Under the pieces are notes generated by a model. The model had not been told where the DNA came from. It saw only the letters and a program-made list of their open reading frames with translations, and did not search any database. Made by a program: the position numbers and the translations under genes. Source: Pseudomonas fluorescens (GTDB lineage Bacteria; Pseudomonadota; Gammaproteobacteria; Pseudomonadales; Pseudomonadaceae). From it: a stretch of 64,000 nucleotides of DNA. Positions 27,917-40,736 of the stretch are shown here, piece by piece. Each line of letters begins with the position of its first letter. Position 1 is the first letter of the stretch. The stretch spans positions 1 through 64,000 of the forward strand of contig NZ_MRST01000022.1 in assembly GCF_001902145.1 (NCBI RefSeq). Reading direction: 5' to 3'.

Positions 27917-28764
27917 ACACCGTTAAAACCGTCCGCGAACTGCGGGCTGCCGTAACCCACGCCCGCAACGCCGGCAAGCGCATCGGCTTTGTGCCCACCA
28001 TGGGTAACCTGCACAGCGGCCACGCCACCCTGGTGACCAAGGCCGCGCAGCAAGCGGATTTCGTGGTGGCGAGCATTTTCGTCAATCCGCTGCAATTCGG
28101 CGCTGGCGAAGACCTGGACAAATACCCGCGCACACTGGCCGCCGACCAGGAAAAGCTCCTGCAGGCCGGCTGCAACCTGCTGTTTGCGCCCACGGTCGAG
28201 GAAATGTACCCCGATGGCATGAACGGCCAGACCCGCGTCAGCGTGCCTCAGCTGTCCGAAGGCTTGTGCGGCGCCAGCCGCCCAGGGCACTTCGAAGGCG
28301 TGGCCACGGTGGTCAGCAAGCTGTTCAATATGGTCCAGCCGGACATGGCCGTATTTGGCCAGAAGGACTACCAGCAGTTGGCGGTGATCCGCGCCATGGT
28401 CCACGACCTGAACATGCCGATCCAGATCATCGGTGAGCCTACCGTGCGCGCCGAGGACGGCCTTGCGCTGTCATCGCGCAACGGTTACCTCACCGAGGAG
28501 CAACGTGCGGTCGCGCCGGTGCTGTACCGCGCGCTCAGCCAGATCGCCACGGCCATCAAAGGCGGTGATCATGATTTCGCCAAGCTTCGCGCCGAGCACA
28601 TCCAGCAGATTGAAGCCGCAGGGCTGCGCATGGACTACCTGGAAGTGCGCCAAGGCGTACATCTGCGTCCGGCCACGGCTGAAGATCGTGATGTGGTGAT
28701 CCTGGTCGCCGCTTATCTGGGGGCAACACGCCTCATCGATAACCTGCACCTGAACCTCGCCTGA
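27913..28764 (+). CDS. panC: Pantothenate synthetase (pantoate--beta-alanine ligase)
   Basis: A 283-residue cytidylyltransferase-fold ligase that joins pantoate and beta-alanine with ATP. The HIGH-type motif is MGNLHSGH (about 31-38), followed by [10 protein letters not shown] and the KMSKS-like SSRNGYL (about 187-193). It is coupled to panB. The panD gene for beta-alanine synthesis is not next to it; 224 bases of non-coding DNA lead to pgi. Confidence 0.96.
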   Translation: MNTVKTVRELRAAVTHARNAGKRIGFVPTMGNLHSGHATLVTKAAQQADFVVASIFVNPLQFGAGEDLDKYPRTLAADQEKLLQAGCNLLFAPTVEEMYPDGMNGQTRVSVPQLSEGLCGASRPGHFEGVATVVSKLFNMVQPDMAVFGQKDYQQLAVIRAMVHDLNMPIQIIGEPTVRAEDGLALSSRNGYLTEEQRAVAPVLYRALSQIATAIKGGDHDFAKLRAEHIQQIEAAGLRMDYLEVRQGVHLRPATAEDRDVVILVAAYLGATRLIDNLHLNLA

Positions 28765-28988
28765 CGCCCGCTTTACCTCAACCTGTTGCCCCGACGGCTG
28801 TGCCGGTATAAAAAAGTACCGGCCACAGCGCAGACAAAGCCAAGACATATCCACACGCTAGGTTTAATGTAACTGCCCTGCGCTATGGTTAGCGCTGTCT
28901 GGAACCCAATCCTTGCGATAAGACTGGATGTTCCGGGCTTTGAAGTGTCCTAAAGGCAGTCCCCGTAATATAAAGGAAACCCGCAGCG

Positions 28989-30653
28989 ATGGCGTACTAC
29001 CGCACCCCTCATGACGTTACCGCGCTGCCCGCCTGGCAAGCGCTTGTTCAACATCGCCAAGCCATGCAGGATTTCAGCATGCGCGAGGCGTTCAATGCCG
29101 ATCCTCAGCGTTTTTCCCAGTTCACCTTGAGCAGCTGCGGACTTTTCCTCGATTACTCAAAAAACCTGATCACCAGCGAAACCCGCGACCTGTTGGTGGG
29201 CCTGGCCAAGGAAGTCAATCTCAAGGCGGCGATCGACGCGCAGTACGCTGGCGAACCGGTCAACTCCTCCGAGGGCCGCCCTGCCCTGCACACCGCCCTG
29301 CGCCGCCCGGTGGGCGACAAGCTGTCGGTCAACGGCGTGAACATCATGCCGGACGTGCACAAAGTGCTGAACCAGATCACTGACCTGGTCGGCCGTATCC
29401 ACGACGGCCTGTGGCGCGGCTACACCGAGAAGCCGATCACCGACGTGGTGAACATCGGTATCGGTGGCTCGTTCCTCGGCCCGGAACTGGTCTCCGAGGC
29501 CTTGCTGTCCTACGCCCATAAAGGCGTGCGTTGCCACTACCTGGCGAACATCGACGGCAGCGAGTTCCATGAACTGACCATGAAGCTGCGCGCCGAGACC
29601 ACGCTGTTTATCGTCTCGTCCAAATCCTTCAACACCCTGGAAACCCTGAAAAACGCCCAGGCCGCCCGCGCCTGGTACTTGGCCCAGGGGGGTTCGGAAG
29701 CCGAGCTGTATCGCCACTTCATCGCCGTCTCGAGCAACAATGCCGCAGCCGTGGCCTTCGGTATTCGTGAAGAAAACATCTTCCCTATGTGGGACTGGGT
29801 CGGTGGGCGCTACTCGCTGTGGTCTGCCATCGGCTTGCCAATTGCCCTGGCTATCGGCATGTCCAACTTCAAGGAACTGCTGTCGGGTGCCTACACCATG
29901 GACCAGCACTTCCTGAACGCGCCGTTCGAAGCCAACATGCCCGTGCTGCTGGGCTTGCTGGGCGTGTGGTACGGCAACTTCTGGGGTGCGCAGAGCCATG
30001 CGATCCTGCCGTACGACCATTACCTGCGTAACATCACCAAGCATTTGCAGCAGCTGGACATGGAATCCAATGGCAAGAGCGTGCGCCAGGACGGTACACC
30101 AGTGTCTACCGATACCGGCCCGGTGATCTGGGGCGGCGTAGGCTGCAACGGCCAGCACGCTTACCACCAGTTGCTGCACCAAGGGACTCAACTGATCCCG
30201 GCCGACTTCATCGTGCCGATCGTCAGTTTCAACCCCGTGTCCGACCACCATCAGTGGCTGTACGCCAACTGCCTGTCCCAGAGCCAGGCGCTGATGCTCG
30301 GCAAGACCCGCAGCGAGGCCGAAGCCGAGCTGCGTGAGAAGGGCCTGCCGGAAGGCGAAGTACAGAAGCTGGCACCGCACAAGGTGATCCCGGGTAACCG
30401 TCCGAGCAACACCCTGGTGGTCGAGCGCATCAGCCCGCGCCGCCTGGGCGCGCTGGTGGCGATGTATGAACACAAGGTGTTCGTGCAGAGCGTGGTGTGG
30501 GGCATCAATGCCTTCGACCAATGGGGCGTTGAACTGGGCAAGGAGCTGGGTAAAGGCGTGTACAACCGCCTGACCGGCGCCGAAGAAACCTTGGCCGAAG
30601 ATGCTTCGACCCAGGGCCTGATCAACTACTTCCGCGGTCGTCACCGCGGCTGA
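28989..30653 (+). CDS. pgi: Glucose-6-phosphate isomerase
   Basis: A 554-residue enzyme interconverting glucose-6-phosphate and fructose-6-phosphate; in pseudomonads it mainly serves gluconeogenesis and the cyclic Entner-Doudoroff route. Active-site segments are [25 protein letters not shown], the [14 protein letters not shown] signature with its Arg and Ser, and [11 protein letters not shown] at the C-terminus. AAGGAAA precedes the ATG. A perfect stem (30665-30696) follows the stop. Confidence 0.96.
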   Translation: MAYYRTPHDVTALPAWQALVQHRQAMQDFSMREAFNADPQRFSQFTLSSCGLFLDYSKNLITSETRDLLVGLAKEVNLKAAIDAQYAGEPVNSSEGRPALHTALRRPVGDKLSVNGVNIMPDVHKVLNQITDLVGRIHDGLWRGYTEKPITDVVNIGIGGSFLGPELVSEALLSYAHKGVRCHYLANIDGSEFHELTMKLRAETTLFIVSSKSFNTLETLKNAQAARAWYLAQGGSEAELYRHFIAVSSNNAAAVAFGIREENIFPMWDWVGGRYSLWSAIGLPIALAIGMSNFKELLSGAYTMDQHFLNAPFEANMPVLLGLLGVWYGNFWGAQSHAILPYDHYLRNITKHLQQLDMESNGKSVRQDGTPVSTDTGPVIWGGVGCNGQHAYHQLLHQGTQLIPADFIVPIVSFNPVSDHHQWLYANCLSQSQALMLGKTRSEAEAELREKGLPEGEVQKLAPHKVIPGNRPSNTLVVERISPRRLGALVAMYEHKVFVQSVVWGINAFDQWGVELGKELGKGVYNRLTGAEETLAEDASTQGLINYFRGRHRG

Positions 30654-30664
30654 AGGCGTTCATT

Positions 30665-30696
30665 CAAGGCCAACGTCCGTTTGGACGTTGGCCTTG
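30665..30696 (+). terminator. Hairpin after pgi, probable terminator
   Basis: CAAGGCCAACGTCC and its exact complement form a 14-pair stem around GTTT. No T-run follows, so it may be a weak or processing hairpin. Confidence 0.55.
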
Positions 30697-30758
30697 AACC
30701 CTCAAGCCTCAGGGTGCATCTTTATTACTTGTCGCAAAAACAAGAATAAGGAGCGCTC

Positions 30759-32696
<1,938 letters not shown>

Positions 32697-32708
32697 CGCC
32701 AGGATTAT

Positions 32709-32730
32709 CCCCGGCCTGTGCAGGCCGGGG
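32709..32730 (+). terminator. Intrinsic terminator after acs
   Basis: CCCCGGCCT and AGGCCGGGG form a nine-pair stem with a four-base loop, followed by TTAGCTGTT; it starts 12 bases past the acs stop. Confidence 0.7.
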
Positions 32731-32788
32731 TTAGCTGTTAAACTTCGCGCCCCATTTTTCTTATTCATCTACAAGCAAGGCGCGCTCC

Positions 32789-33805
32789 ATGACTCCCTTG
32801 AATCAGGCGCTGCGCGCCGCCCTCGATCACCGCCAAGACCTGATCAACACGCTGCACGCCCAGGGTACGGATTGCTACCGGCTGTTCCACGGCAGCCAGG
32901 AAGGCGCCGGTGGCTTGACCATCGACCGCTACGGTCCGCAATTGCTGGTACAAAGCTTCCACCAGTCCCTGGAAACGGCAGACCTGCTGGACCTGCACCA
33001 ACTGATCAACCAATACATGGGCCTGGAATTGTTGTTGGTGTACAACGACCGTGCCCGCGGCAACTCACGCATCGACCGCGAAGACACGGTGTACCGCGCC
33101 GAGCCTGGCGCACTGGCAGACCTGGTCGGCCACGAGTGGGGCCTCAACTACCGTGTGCGTGGGCGCCACGCCGGGCAAGACCCACTGCTGTTCCTCGACC
33201 TGCGTAACACCCGGGGCTGGGTCAAGGACCACAGCGCCGGCAAAAGCGTGCTGAACCTGTTCGCCTACACCTGTGGCGTGGGTTTGAGCGCGGCAGCGGG
33301 CGGCGCACGCGAGGTGTGCAACCTGGATTTTGCCGAGGGCAACCTGGCAGTGGGGCGTGAAAACGGCCAGCTCAACCCGCAGTTGCCGAGCATGGAGTTT
33401 GTACAGTCCGATTACTTCCCGGCCATTCGCCAACTGGCGGGCCTGCCGATCACCCAGCGTCGCGGGCAGAAACTGCCGAGCTATCCACGTCTGGAGCAAC
33501 GCCAGTACGACCTGGTACTGCTCGATCCTCCCGCCTGGGCCAAGAGCGCTTTCGGCACTGTCGACCTGTTGCGCGACTATCAAAGCCTGCTCAAACCCGC
33601 ACTGCTGGCCACCGCCGACAATGGCGTGCTGATTTGTTGCAACAACCTGGCAAAGGTCAGCATGGAGGACTGGCGTGAGCAGGTGCTGCGCTGCGCAGAA
33701 AAAGCCGGGCGCCCGGTGCGCGAATGGCAGGTTATGACACCTGGAGCCGACTTTCCCTCCAGAGACCAACAACCTCCGTTGAAGACTCTGATCCTGCACT
33801 TGTAG
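32789..33805 (+). CDS. SAM-dependent rRNA methyltransferase, RlmI/YccW-like
   Basis: A 338-residue class I methyltransferase of the COG1092 type. The N-terminal part has the small beta-domain (FHGSQEGAGGLTIDRYGPQL). The SAM-binding motif I is VLNLFAYTCGVGLSAAAGG, the acidic loop is NLDFAEGNL, and the catalytic motif is LLDPPAWAKSAFG. Relatives make m5C in 23S rRNA (RlmI) or modify other rRNA sites; the N-terminal PUA domain of true RlmI looks reduced, so I leave the exact target open. Confidence 0.85.
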   Translation: MTPLNQALRAALDHRQDLINTLHAQGTDCYRLFHGSQEGAGGLTIDRYGPQLLVQSFHQSLETADLLDLHQLINQYMGLELLLVYNDRARGNSRIDREDTVYRAEPGALADLVGHEWGLNYRVRGRHAGQDPLLFLDLRNTRGWVKDHSAGKSVLNLFAYTCGVGLSAAAGGAREVCNLDFAEGNLAVGRENGQLNPQLPSMEFVQSDYFPAIRQLAGLPITQRRGQKLPSYPRLEQRQYDLVLLDPPAWAKSAFGTVDLLRDYQSLLKPALLATADNGVLICCNNLAKVSMEDWREQVLRCAEKAGRPVREWQVMTPGADFPSRDQQPPLKTLILHL

Positions 33806-33893
33806 GAAGTTTCCCAGCGCCCACGGTTCTTCGGAACCGAATTCCCGTGCCATACTCCAAGGCACTCTCGTTCGACATAGATGGCGTTCACCC

Positions 33894-36815
33894 ATGCCCA
33901 AAGGATTGATCCGCGCCGTAGGCGCCTTGTTGACCGCCCTTGCTTTGTATAGCTTGCTGGGCTTTCTGATATTACCCGGCATCGCCCTTCGCATTGCCAA
34001 CCAACAGTTGGCCAATTACGCCACGGTGCCGTCGCGAATCGAGCGCATCGAGCTCAACCCCTTCAGCCTGGAACTGACGCTGTGGGGCCTGAAGATCGGT
34101 GAGCCAGGCAAAGAGCAAGTAGGTTTCGAACGCCTCTACGCCAACCTGCAGATCGACAGCCTCTGGACCCGCGCCCTGCACCTGGCCGACGTGCAACTGG
34201 ACAAGCCCAAGACCGAACTGCTGTTCGACAAGTCCGGCCAACTGAACCTGGCGCAGTTGTTCAAACTACCTCCGAGCGAGCCAACCCCGGCCGATCCCGA
34301 TGCCAAGCCGTTCCCACTGCGTATCGACAGCATCAAGCTGGCCGGTGGTAACCTGCATTTCCAGGACCTGCGCCCCAGCGAGCCCATCGAATTCCTCTAC
34401 GACGAACTCGACTTCGAGCTGAAAAACCTCAGCACCTTACCTGACGACAATGCCGACATGACCCTGGTCGCCGCCGGCCCGGAAGGTGGCCAGATCGACT
34501 GGAAAGGCAACTTCAGCCTGGTACCGATCACCTCCGAAGGCACCTTGAAGGTTACCGACGGCAAGATGAAAGCCTGGTGGCCATATGTACGTGACGCCCT
34601 GCCACTGGTGCTGGAAGACGGGGTGCTCAACTTCAGCACTGACTACAAATTCAGCCTGGCCAAAAAAACCGAGCTGAACCTGACCAACACCGCCGCCAGC
34701 ATCGCCCCCTTTGCTATCAAGGCCCCCGATGGCCGGCCACTGGCACGCCTGGAACGCCTGGACGTCAGCGAAACCACGGTAGACCTGGCCAAGCAGCAGG
34801 TAATTGTCGGCAAGATCCGCAGCAACAAGCTGGAAACCTGGGCCGCCCGTGAGGCCGATGGTCAACTGGACTGGCAGAAGCTGTTCGCCAGCCAACCGAG
34901 CAAACCGGCCAAGGCTCCGGAACCAGCCGCTGCCGACGCGCCTTCGGCACAACCGGCAGCCCCGAGCAAGCCGTGGCAAGTGCTGCTCAAGGATGTGCAA
35001 CTGCGTAACTATCAGGTGCACCTGGCCGACCGCCAGGCTAAACCTGCGGTCGCGCTGGAACTGGGCCCGTTGAATGTCGACGTACAGAACTTCGACAGCC
35101 TCAACCAGAGCCCCTTTGCCTTGAAGGTCGACACCGGCCTGGGTAAGCAAGGCAAGATCCAGGCAACCGGCGAGGTTAACCTCAACCCGGTCAGCGCCAA
35201 GCTGAAAGTGAACACCCAGGACATCGACCTGCGTGTCGCCCAGGCCTATATCAGCCCGTTTATCCGTCTGGAATTGCGCAGCGGCATGCTGGGCAGCAAC
35301 CTGGACGTGAACCTCAAAAGCACCGAGCCACTGACCCTCCAGGTCACTGGCCGCGCTCAGGTTGACCAGCTGCATACCCTGGACACCCTGAAGACCCGCG
35401 ACTTCCTCAAGTGGCAGCGCCTGGTGCTGGAAGGCGTGAACTACCAGCACGGCCAGAGCCTGTCGATCGACAAGGTCAACCTGTTGCAGCCGTATGCGCG
35501 CTTCATGATCAACGATGACCGCACCACTAACATTGACGACCTGCTGATTGCGCAGCCGGCCGGCAGTGGCAGCAAGTCGGCAGCCAAACCTGGCGCCAGT
35601 AACGAGAAGCCCCTGGGCATTCATATCGGGCAGATCGCAATCAACGACGGTTCGGCCAACTTTGCCGACTTCAGCCTCACGCCCAACTTTGCCACCGCGA
35701 TTCAACAGCTCAACGGCCAGATTGGCACCATCGACAGTCGCCAGGCCAAACCGGCCAGCGTCGACATCAAGGGTAAGGTGGACCGTTACGCACCAGTGAC
35801 CATCAAAGGCAGCGTGAACCCGTTTGATCCGATGGCCGCGCTGGACATCGCCACCAGCTTCAAGCGTGTCGAACTGACCAACCTGACACCTTACTCAGGT
35901 AAATTCGCAGGCTTCCGCATCCGCAAGGGCCGCCTGAATCTCGATTTGCATTACGTGATCACCAAAGGCCAATTGAAGGCTGAAAACAAAGTGGTGGTCG
36001 AGCAACTGCAACTGGGTGAAAAAGTCGACAGCTCCGATGCCGTGGACTTACCGATTCGCCTGGCTGTCGCCCTGCTCAAGGACTCCGACGGCAAGATCTC
36101 CATCGAACTGCCGGTGAGCGGTGACCTGAACAACCCGCAATTCAGCGTGATGCCGATTGTGTGGCAAACCCTGCGTAACCTTGTGGTGCGCGCCGCAACC
36201 GCACCCTTCAAGTTCATTGGCGGGCTGGTCACCGGTGGCGGTTCTGAAGACTTGGGCAACGTGTCGTTCGCCGCAGGCTCCAGTGAGCTGAGCAAAGACG
36301 CCGAAGGCGCTCTGAACACTCTGGCCAAGGCGCTGAAAGAACGCCCTGCCCTGCGCCTGGAAATTGAAGGCACAGCCGCCGCCAGCAGCGACGGGCCGTT
36401 CCTGGCCGCACAGCGACTGGAACGTGAATACCAATACAACTATTACAAGATCCTCCAGCGCCGTGGCGACAAAGTCCCGGCCCAGGCCTCGTTGCTTGAG
36501 GTGCCGGAGAAGGAAAAAGCACCATTGCTGGAAGGCATCTACCGCACCCGCCTCAAACAGCAACCCCCGGCCGAATGGAAAGACCTGGGCAGCGATGAGC
36601 GCTCGGCGAAGCTCAAGGACGGTGTGATCAAGTTCTGGAGTGGCAGTGACGTGCTACTGCGCCAGTTGGGGCAGGACCGAGCCAGCACTATCAAGGATTA
36701 CCTGGTAGACAAGGGCCAGCTGGAAGATGAGCGCGTGTACTTCATCGATGCGCAACTGGGGCAGGCCGAGAAAGATGGCCGCGTGATCACTCCCATGCAC
36801 TTGGATGCTGAGTAA
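33894..36815 (+). CDS. Large DUF748 (AsmA-like) envelope protein
   Basis: A 973-residue protein with one N-terminal membrane segment (about 8-28, LLTALALYSLLGFLILPGIAL) and a long periplasmic part. It has repeated beta-rich AsmA-like segments (LNPFSLELTLWGLKIGEP; VEISGKV-type strands; LTPYSGKFAGFRIRKGRL), a Pro/Ala linker near 335-360 and a C-terminal region that resembles OmpA-type folds around NVSFAAGSSELSKDAEGAL. Such proteins are thought to bridge the envelope, perhaps for lipid transport, but this family member is uncharacterised. Length is usual for pseudomonad copies. Confidence 0.85.
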   Translation: MPKGLIRAVGALLTALALYSLLGFLILPGIALRIANQQLANYATVPSRIERIELNPFSLELTLWGLKIGEPGKEQVGFERLYANLQIDSLWTRALHLADVQLDKPKTELLFDKSGQLNLAQLFKLPPSEPTPADPDAKPFPLRIDSIKLAGGNLHFQDLRPSEPIEFLYDELDFELKNLSTLPDDNADMTLVAAGPEGGQIDWKGNFSLVPITSEGTLKVTDGKMKAWWPYVRDALPLVLEDGVLNFSTDYKFSLAKKTELNLTNTAASIAPFAIKAPDGRPLARLERLDVSETTVDLAKQQVIVGKIRSNKLETWAAREADGQLDWQKLFASQPSKPAKAPEPAAADAPSAQPAAPSKPWQVLLKDVQLRNYQVHLADRQAKPAVALELGPLNVDVQNFDSLNQSPFALKVDTGLGKQGKIQATGEVNLNPVSAKLKVNTQDIDLRVAQAYISPFIRLELRSGMLGSNLDVNLKSTEPLTLQVTGRAQVDQLHTLDTLKTRDFLKWQRLVLEGVNYQHGQSLSIDKVNLLQPYARFMINDDRTTNIDDLLIAQPAGSGSKSAAKPGASNEKPLGIHIGQIAINDGSANFADFSLTPNFATAIQQLNGQIGTIDSRQAKPASVDIKGKVDRYAPVTIKGSVNPFDPMAALDIATSFKRVELTNLTPYSGKFAGFRIRKGRLNLDLHYVITKGQLKAENKVVVEQLQLGEKVDSSDAVDLPIRLAVALLKDSDGKISIELPVSGDLNNPQFSVMPIVWQTLRNLVVRAATAPFKFIGGLVTGGGSEDLGNVSFAAGSSELSKDAEGALNTLAKALKERPALRLEIEGTAAASSDGPFLAAQRLEREYQYNYYKILQRRGDKVPAQASLLEVPEKEKAPLLEGIYRTRLKQQPPAEWKDLGSDERSAKLKDGVIKFWSGSDVLLRQLGQDRASTIKDYLVDKGQLEDERVYFIDAQLGQAEKDGRVITPMHLDAE

Positions 36816-36845
36816 CCGACAGCTAGCGCAGCACTACAACTCTCT

Positions 36846-36943
36846 GTAGGAGCGAGCTTGCTCGCGAAAAACGCCAACGATAACGCGGGCGTCCTGAATG
36901 AACGCAGCGTCTGCGAGTTCTTCGCGAGCAAGCTCGCTCCTAC
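36846..36943. repeat. REP doublet (REPIN) between the DUF748 and BON genes
   Basis: A second copy of the inverted GTAGGAGCGAGCTTGCTCGC pair, 98 bases long like the one at 26791-26888, with a related but diverged spacer. It sits between convergent genes, the typical extragenic location. The surrounding 36816-37136 contains only this and the hairpin at 37001-37030. Confidence 0.9.
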
Positions 36944-37000
36944 ACCGGACTTGGGGCTTGAACCCTCTCATTTTTTATTCGGTCTTGTGCCTGAAATAGA

Positions 37001-37030
37001 ACAGGCCCCGACACAAGTGCAGGGGCCTGT
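37001..37030 (-). terminator. Probable terminator of the BON-domain gene
   Basis: ACAGGCCCC and GGGGCCTGT form a nine-pair stem with a 12-base loop; on the minus strand TCTATTT follows. It lies about 105 bases beyond the stop. Confidence 0.55.
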
Positions 37031-37136
37031 AATGACCACATCCGTGTGGTCGGTCGCATGAACTCCAGAGGTGCATCAGGTGGATATCTAACTCACCCTA
37101 AGCCGCCGCTATTCAGTTCAAACGAAACGTCTAGCG

Positions 37137-37757
37137 TTACTCTGCTTTCAGGCCATCGGCCGATACAGCTTTAACGCCTTTGATCTTCTTGGTGATCGCT
37201 ACAGCCGTTTCTTTCTGCGAAGCGGTCACAGCGGTAGGCGAGGACAGGGATACAACACCTTTGTTGGTTTCAACCTTGATGTCGGTGCCAGGAATGCCTT
37301 TTTCAGTTACCAGGTCAGCCTTCACTTTGGTAGTGATCCAGGTATCACTGGTGGTCTCTTTAGCGTCGTGGGCAGCGCCTTTGGTTTTGTCGATGCCGTC
37401 AGCTTTGGTAGCACCGCCAGCCAGCAGGCCGTCAGCAGAAACCGCAGTCACACCTTTGATTTTCTTGGTAATGGCTACAGCAGTAGCTTTCTGCGAATCC
37501 GAGACTGCTACGTCGGAGGACAGGGAAACCACACCTTTGTTGGTCTCAACCTTGATGTCCGAACCCGGAATGCCTTTTTCGGTCAGCAGGTCAGCTTTGA
37601 CTTTAGTGGTGATCCAAGTATCCGAAACGCTTTCCTTAGCCTTGGTCGCTTCACCGGCCGCCAAAGTCATAGGGGCTTGGGAAGTCTGAGCAAAGGCTAC
37701 GTTAGCACCCATGGCCAGGGTCAGAGCGGTAGCAGTAGCGAGAGCGAACTTCTTCAT
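37137..37757 (-). CDS. Periplasmic protein with two duplicated BON domains
   Basis: A 206-residue exported protein. The signal peptide is about 1-23 (KKFALATATALTLAMGANVAFA). Two BON domains follow, each beginning with SDTWITTKVKADL and ending GVVSLSS..AVAITKKIKGV..VSADGL; they are nearly identical, which indicates a recent internal duplication. BON proteins (OsmY type) bind membranes or outer-membrane lipids and are often stress-induced. The ATG at 37757 has AGGAG eight bases upstream and starts directly at the signal peptide, so it is preferred over a longer frame. Confidence 0.88.
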   Translation of the reverse strand: MKKFALATATALTLAMGANVAFAQTSQAPMTLAAGEATKAKESVSDTWITTKVKADLLTEKGIPGSDIKVETNKGVVSLSSDVAVSDSQKATAVAITKKIKGVTAVSADGLLAGGATKADGIDKTKGAAHDAKETTSDTWITTKVKADLVTEKGIPGTDIKVETNKGVVSLSSPTAVTASQKETAVAITKKIKGVKAVSADGLKAE

Positions 37758-38001
37758 ACGAGTAACTCCTGTTTTATTAAAAGTCTGCAGGCGTAAACCT
37801 TCATGCTGCAGCGCTACCAGGGATATTGCAGGCAGTGTGCCAAGTCGCCGCACAGATTAAATCCCTTAATAAACAATAAGTTATGAAAACCATACATTTT
37901 CGGAATCGTGCAACTTGCATGAAGCCCATCGTGTCTGCATGCAAGTTGCGGCTTTTGGGCGGCGCTAAACAGCTGATTCTGCTTCATTTTCTCGCGCCCA
38001 T

Positions 38002-38029
38002 AAAAAAGGACTCCGAAGAGTCCTTTTTT
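38002..38029 (-). terminator. Intrinsic terminator after pnp
   Basis: GGACTC/GAGTCC stem, extended by A-T pairs (A6/T6), with a TTCG loop and a six-T tail on the minus strand, 21 bases past the pnp stop. It ends the large nusA-pnp cluster. Confidence 0.92.
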
Positions 38030-38050
38030 CAGCGTAAAGCCTGCGGGTGA

Positions 38051-40156
38051 TTAAACGCCCGATGCCTTGGCTGCTGCTACGTCCTTGATGGACAGTTTGA
38101 TACGGCCGCGGTTGTCCACGTCCAGTACCAGCACTTCCACTTCCTGGCCTTCTTTCAGAATGTCGGTCACTTTCTCAACGCGAGCATCGCTCAGCATGGA
38201 GATGTGAACCAGACCGTCTTTGCCCGGGAGGATGTTGACGAACGCGCCGAAGTCGACGATACGCTCAACCTTGCCGACGTAGATCTTGCCGATTTCGGCT
38301 TCAGCAGTGATACCCAGGACGCGCTGGCGTGCTGCTTCAGCCGCTTCCTTGGTTTCGCCGAAGATCTTGATCGAACCGTCGTCTTCGATGTCGATCGAAG
38401 CCTTGGTTTCTTCACAGATCGCACGGATGGTCGCGCCGCCTTTACCGATAACATCACGGATTTTGTCGGTGTCGATTTTCATCGCGATCATGGTCGGAGC
38501 ATTTTCCGACAGTTCGGTGCGGGACTGACCAATGATCTGGTTCATCTGGCCGAGGATGTTCAGGCGCGCTTCCAGGGCTTGGCCCAGGGCGATTTCCATG
38601 ATCTCTTCGGTGATGCCTTTGATCTTGATGTCCATCTGCAGCGCGGTCACACCTTTGGCGGTACCGGCTACTTTGAAGTCCATGTCGCCCAGGTGATCTT
38701 CGTCGCCCAGGATGTCGGTCAGGATGGCGAACTTCTCGCCTTCTTTAACCAGGCCCATGGCGATACCGGCAACCGGTGCCTTCATTGGCACACCGGCGTC
38801 CATCAGTGCCAGGGAAGCACCGCAAACGGAAGCCATGGAGCTGGAACCGTTGGACTCGGTGATTTCCGACACAACGCGAATGGTGTATGGGAACACGTCG
38901 GCAGCCGGCAGCATCGCGGCAATCGAACGACGGGCCAGACGACCGTGACCGATTTCGCGACGACCCGCACCACCCATACGACCACACTCACCCACCGAGA
39001 ACGGAGGGAAGTTGTAGTGCAGCATGAAGGGGTCTTTTTTCTCGCCTTCCAGGGTGTCCAGCAGCTGTGCGTCACGGGCAGTACCCAGGGTCGCAACAAC
39101 CAGGGCCTGGGTTTCGCCACGGGTGAACAGTGCCGAACCGTGGGTCTTCGGCAGAACGCCGACTTCGATGTTCAGCGGACGCACGGTGCGGGTGTCGCGA
39201 CCGTCGATACGTGGCTTGCCGTTAACGATGTTTTCGCGAACGGTGCGGTATTCGATTTCACCGAATGCAGCTTTGACGTCGCTGGCCGAAGGCTGGCCTT
39301 CTTCACCGGACAGCTTGGCGACAACCTGATCCTTCAGCTCGCCCAGGCGAGCGTAACGGTCGGCCTTGACGGTGATGGTGTAGGCGTCGGAAATGGCAGC
39401 GCCGAACTCGGAGCGGATAGCGCCCAGCAGTTCGGTGGCTTCCGGGGCAGCAGCCCAGGTCCAGGTTGGTTTGGCAGCTTCGGCAGCCAGTTCTTTAACA
39501 GCGTTGATCACGACCTGGAACTCGTCGTGAGCAAACAGTACGGCGCCCAGCATCTGGTCTTCGGTCAGCTCTTTGGCTTCCGATTCAACCATCAATACGG
39601 CTTCCGAGGTGCCGGCAACGACCATGTCCAGGCTCGATGCTTTCTGTTGCTCGTAAGTCGGGTTCAGCAGGTAGCCGGTGCTTTCGTGGAACGCAACGCG
39701 GGCAGCACCGATCGGGCCATCGAAAGGAATGCCGGAGATGGCCAGGGCAGCCGAGGTACCGATCATCGCAGCGATATCCGGATCGGTCTTCTTGCTGGTG
39801 GAAACGACGGTGCAGACAACCTGCACTTCGTTCATGAAGCCTTCTGGGAACAGCGGACGGATCGGACGGTCGATCAGTCGGGAAGTCAGGGTTTCTTTCT
39901 CGGAGGGACGGCCTTCGCGCTTGAAGAAACCGCCAGGGATCTTACCGGCAGCGTAAGTCTTTTCCTGGTAGTGAACGGACAGAGGGAAGAAGCCCTTGCT
40001 CGGGTCAGCGGTCTTGGCGCCAACAACGGTCACCAATACGGTCACGTCGTCGTCAACGGTAACCAGCACTGCGCCGGAGGCTTGACGGGCGATACGGCCT
40101 GTCTCGAGGGTAACGGTCGACTGACCGAACTGGAATTTTTTGATAACCGGGTTCAC
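38051..40156 (-). CDS. pnp: Polynucleotide phosphorylase, GTG start
   Basis: A 701-residue phosphorolytic 3'-5' exoribonuclease and degradosome component. Two RNase PH domains (about 1-220 and 310-540) are joined by a helical domain; the active one contains [15 protein letters not shown] and [21 protein letters not shown] ([11 protein letters not shown]) and S1 ([27 protein letters not shown]) domains are at the C-terminus. GTG at 40156 has AGGTAGG upstream. The 194-base gap to rpsO contains small hairpins where, in E. coli, RNase III and PNPase autoregulate; I see no exact equivalent. Confidence 0.97.
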   Translation of the reverse strand: MNPVIKKFQFGQSTVTLETGRIARQASGAVLVTVDDDVTVLVTVVGAKTADPSKGFFPLSVHYQEKTYAAGKIPGGFFKREGRPSEKETLTSRLIDRPIRPLFPEGFMNEVQVVCTVVSTSKKTDPDIAAMIGTSAALAISGIPFDGPIGAARVAFHESTGYLLNPTYEQQKASSLDMVVAGTSEAVLMVESEAKELTEDQMLGAVLFAHDEFQVVINAVKELAAEAAKPTWTWAAAPEATELLGAIRSEFGAAISDAYTITVKADRYARLGELKDQVVAKLSGEEGQPSASDVKAAFGEIEYRTVRENIVNGKPRIDGRDTRTVRPLNIEVGVLPKTHGSALFTRGETQALVVATLGTARDAQLLDTLEGEKKDPFMLHYNFPPFSVGECGRMGGAGRREIGHGRLARRSIAAMLPAADVFPYTIRVVSEITESNGSSSMASVCGASLALMDAGVPMKAPVAGIAMGLVKEGEKFAILTDILGDEDHLGDMDFKVAGTAKGVTALQMDIKIKGITEEIMEIALGQALEARLNILGQMNQIIGQSRTELSENAPTMIAMKIDTDKIRDVIGKGGATIRAICEETKASIDIEDDGSIKIFGETKEAAEAARQRVLGITAEAEIGKIYVGKVERIVDFGAFVNILPGKDGLVHISMLSDARVEKVTDILKEGQEVEVLVLDVDNRGRIKLSIKDVAAAKASGV

Positions 40157-40350
40157 GGTGTCCTACCTTCTTTGTGGCTCTTGGGGAACTTGTCTTCTTG
40201 CGAAATTCTTGGGCAATGCCGGGAATCGGCCCGACGCTCGTCCAGGGTAAAACGTGTATCCAGATAAAACTTGAGGCTGGGAGCCTACCACGGGCCAACG
40301 GGAATCCCGATGACACGCGGTAGACAACCAACCTCTAGCGCAATCGCTTA

Positions 40351-40620
40351 TTAGCGACGCAGACCCAGGCGACCGATCAGAGCCTGATAACGACCCAGAT
40401 CCTTGCCTTTCAGGTAGTCCAGCAGCTTACGGCGCTGGTTTACCATGCGGATCAGACCACGACGGGAGTGGTGGTCTTTACCGTTGGCCTTGAAGTGACC
40501 TTGCAGCTTGTTGATGTTGTGGGTCAGCAGTGCAACTTGCACTTCTGGCGAACCAGTGTCACCAACAGCTTGCTGATAGTCAGCTACGATTTGTGCTTTT
40601 TCTTGAACGTCGAGAGCCAT
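40351..40620 (-). CDS. rpsO: 30S ribosomal protein S15
   Basis: An 89-residue primary binding protein of the 16S rRNA central domain. Conserved segments [21 protein letters not shown] and [22 protein letters not shown] are intact. I chose the ATG at 40620 (MALDVQEK); a longer frame from 40665 reads through the ribosome-binding region. It stands between truB and pnp, as in E. coli. Confidence 0.97.
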   Translation of the reverse strand: MALDVQEKAQIVADYQQAVGDTGSPEVQVALLTHNINKLQGHFKANGKDHHSRRGLIRMVNQRRKLLDYLKGKDLGRYQALIGRLGLRR

Positions 40621-40736
40621 GAGGCAATCCTTTTTTTCAGGAAACCACCCAAAGGGTGATCTCAATAGGCCGAGGGCATACCCCCGTATCTATAAATGAG
40701 AAGTGACCATGCCTATTAACAGCCACCCTCGTTCGG

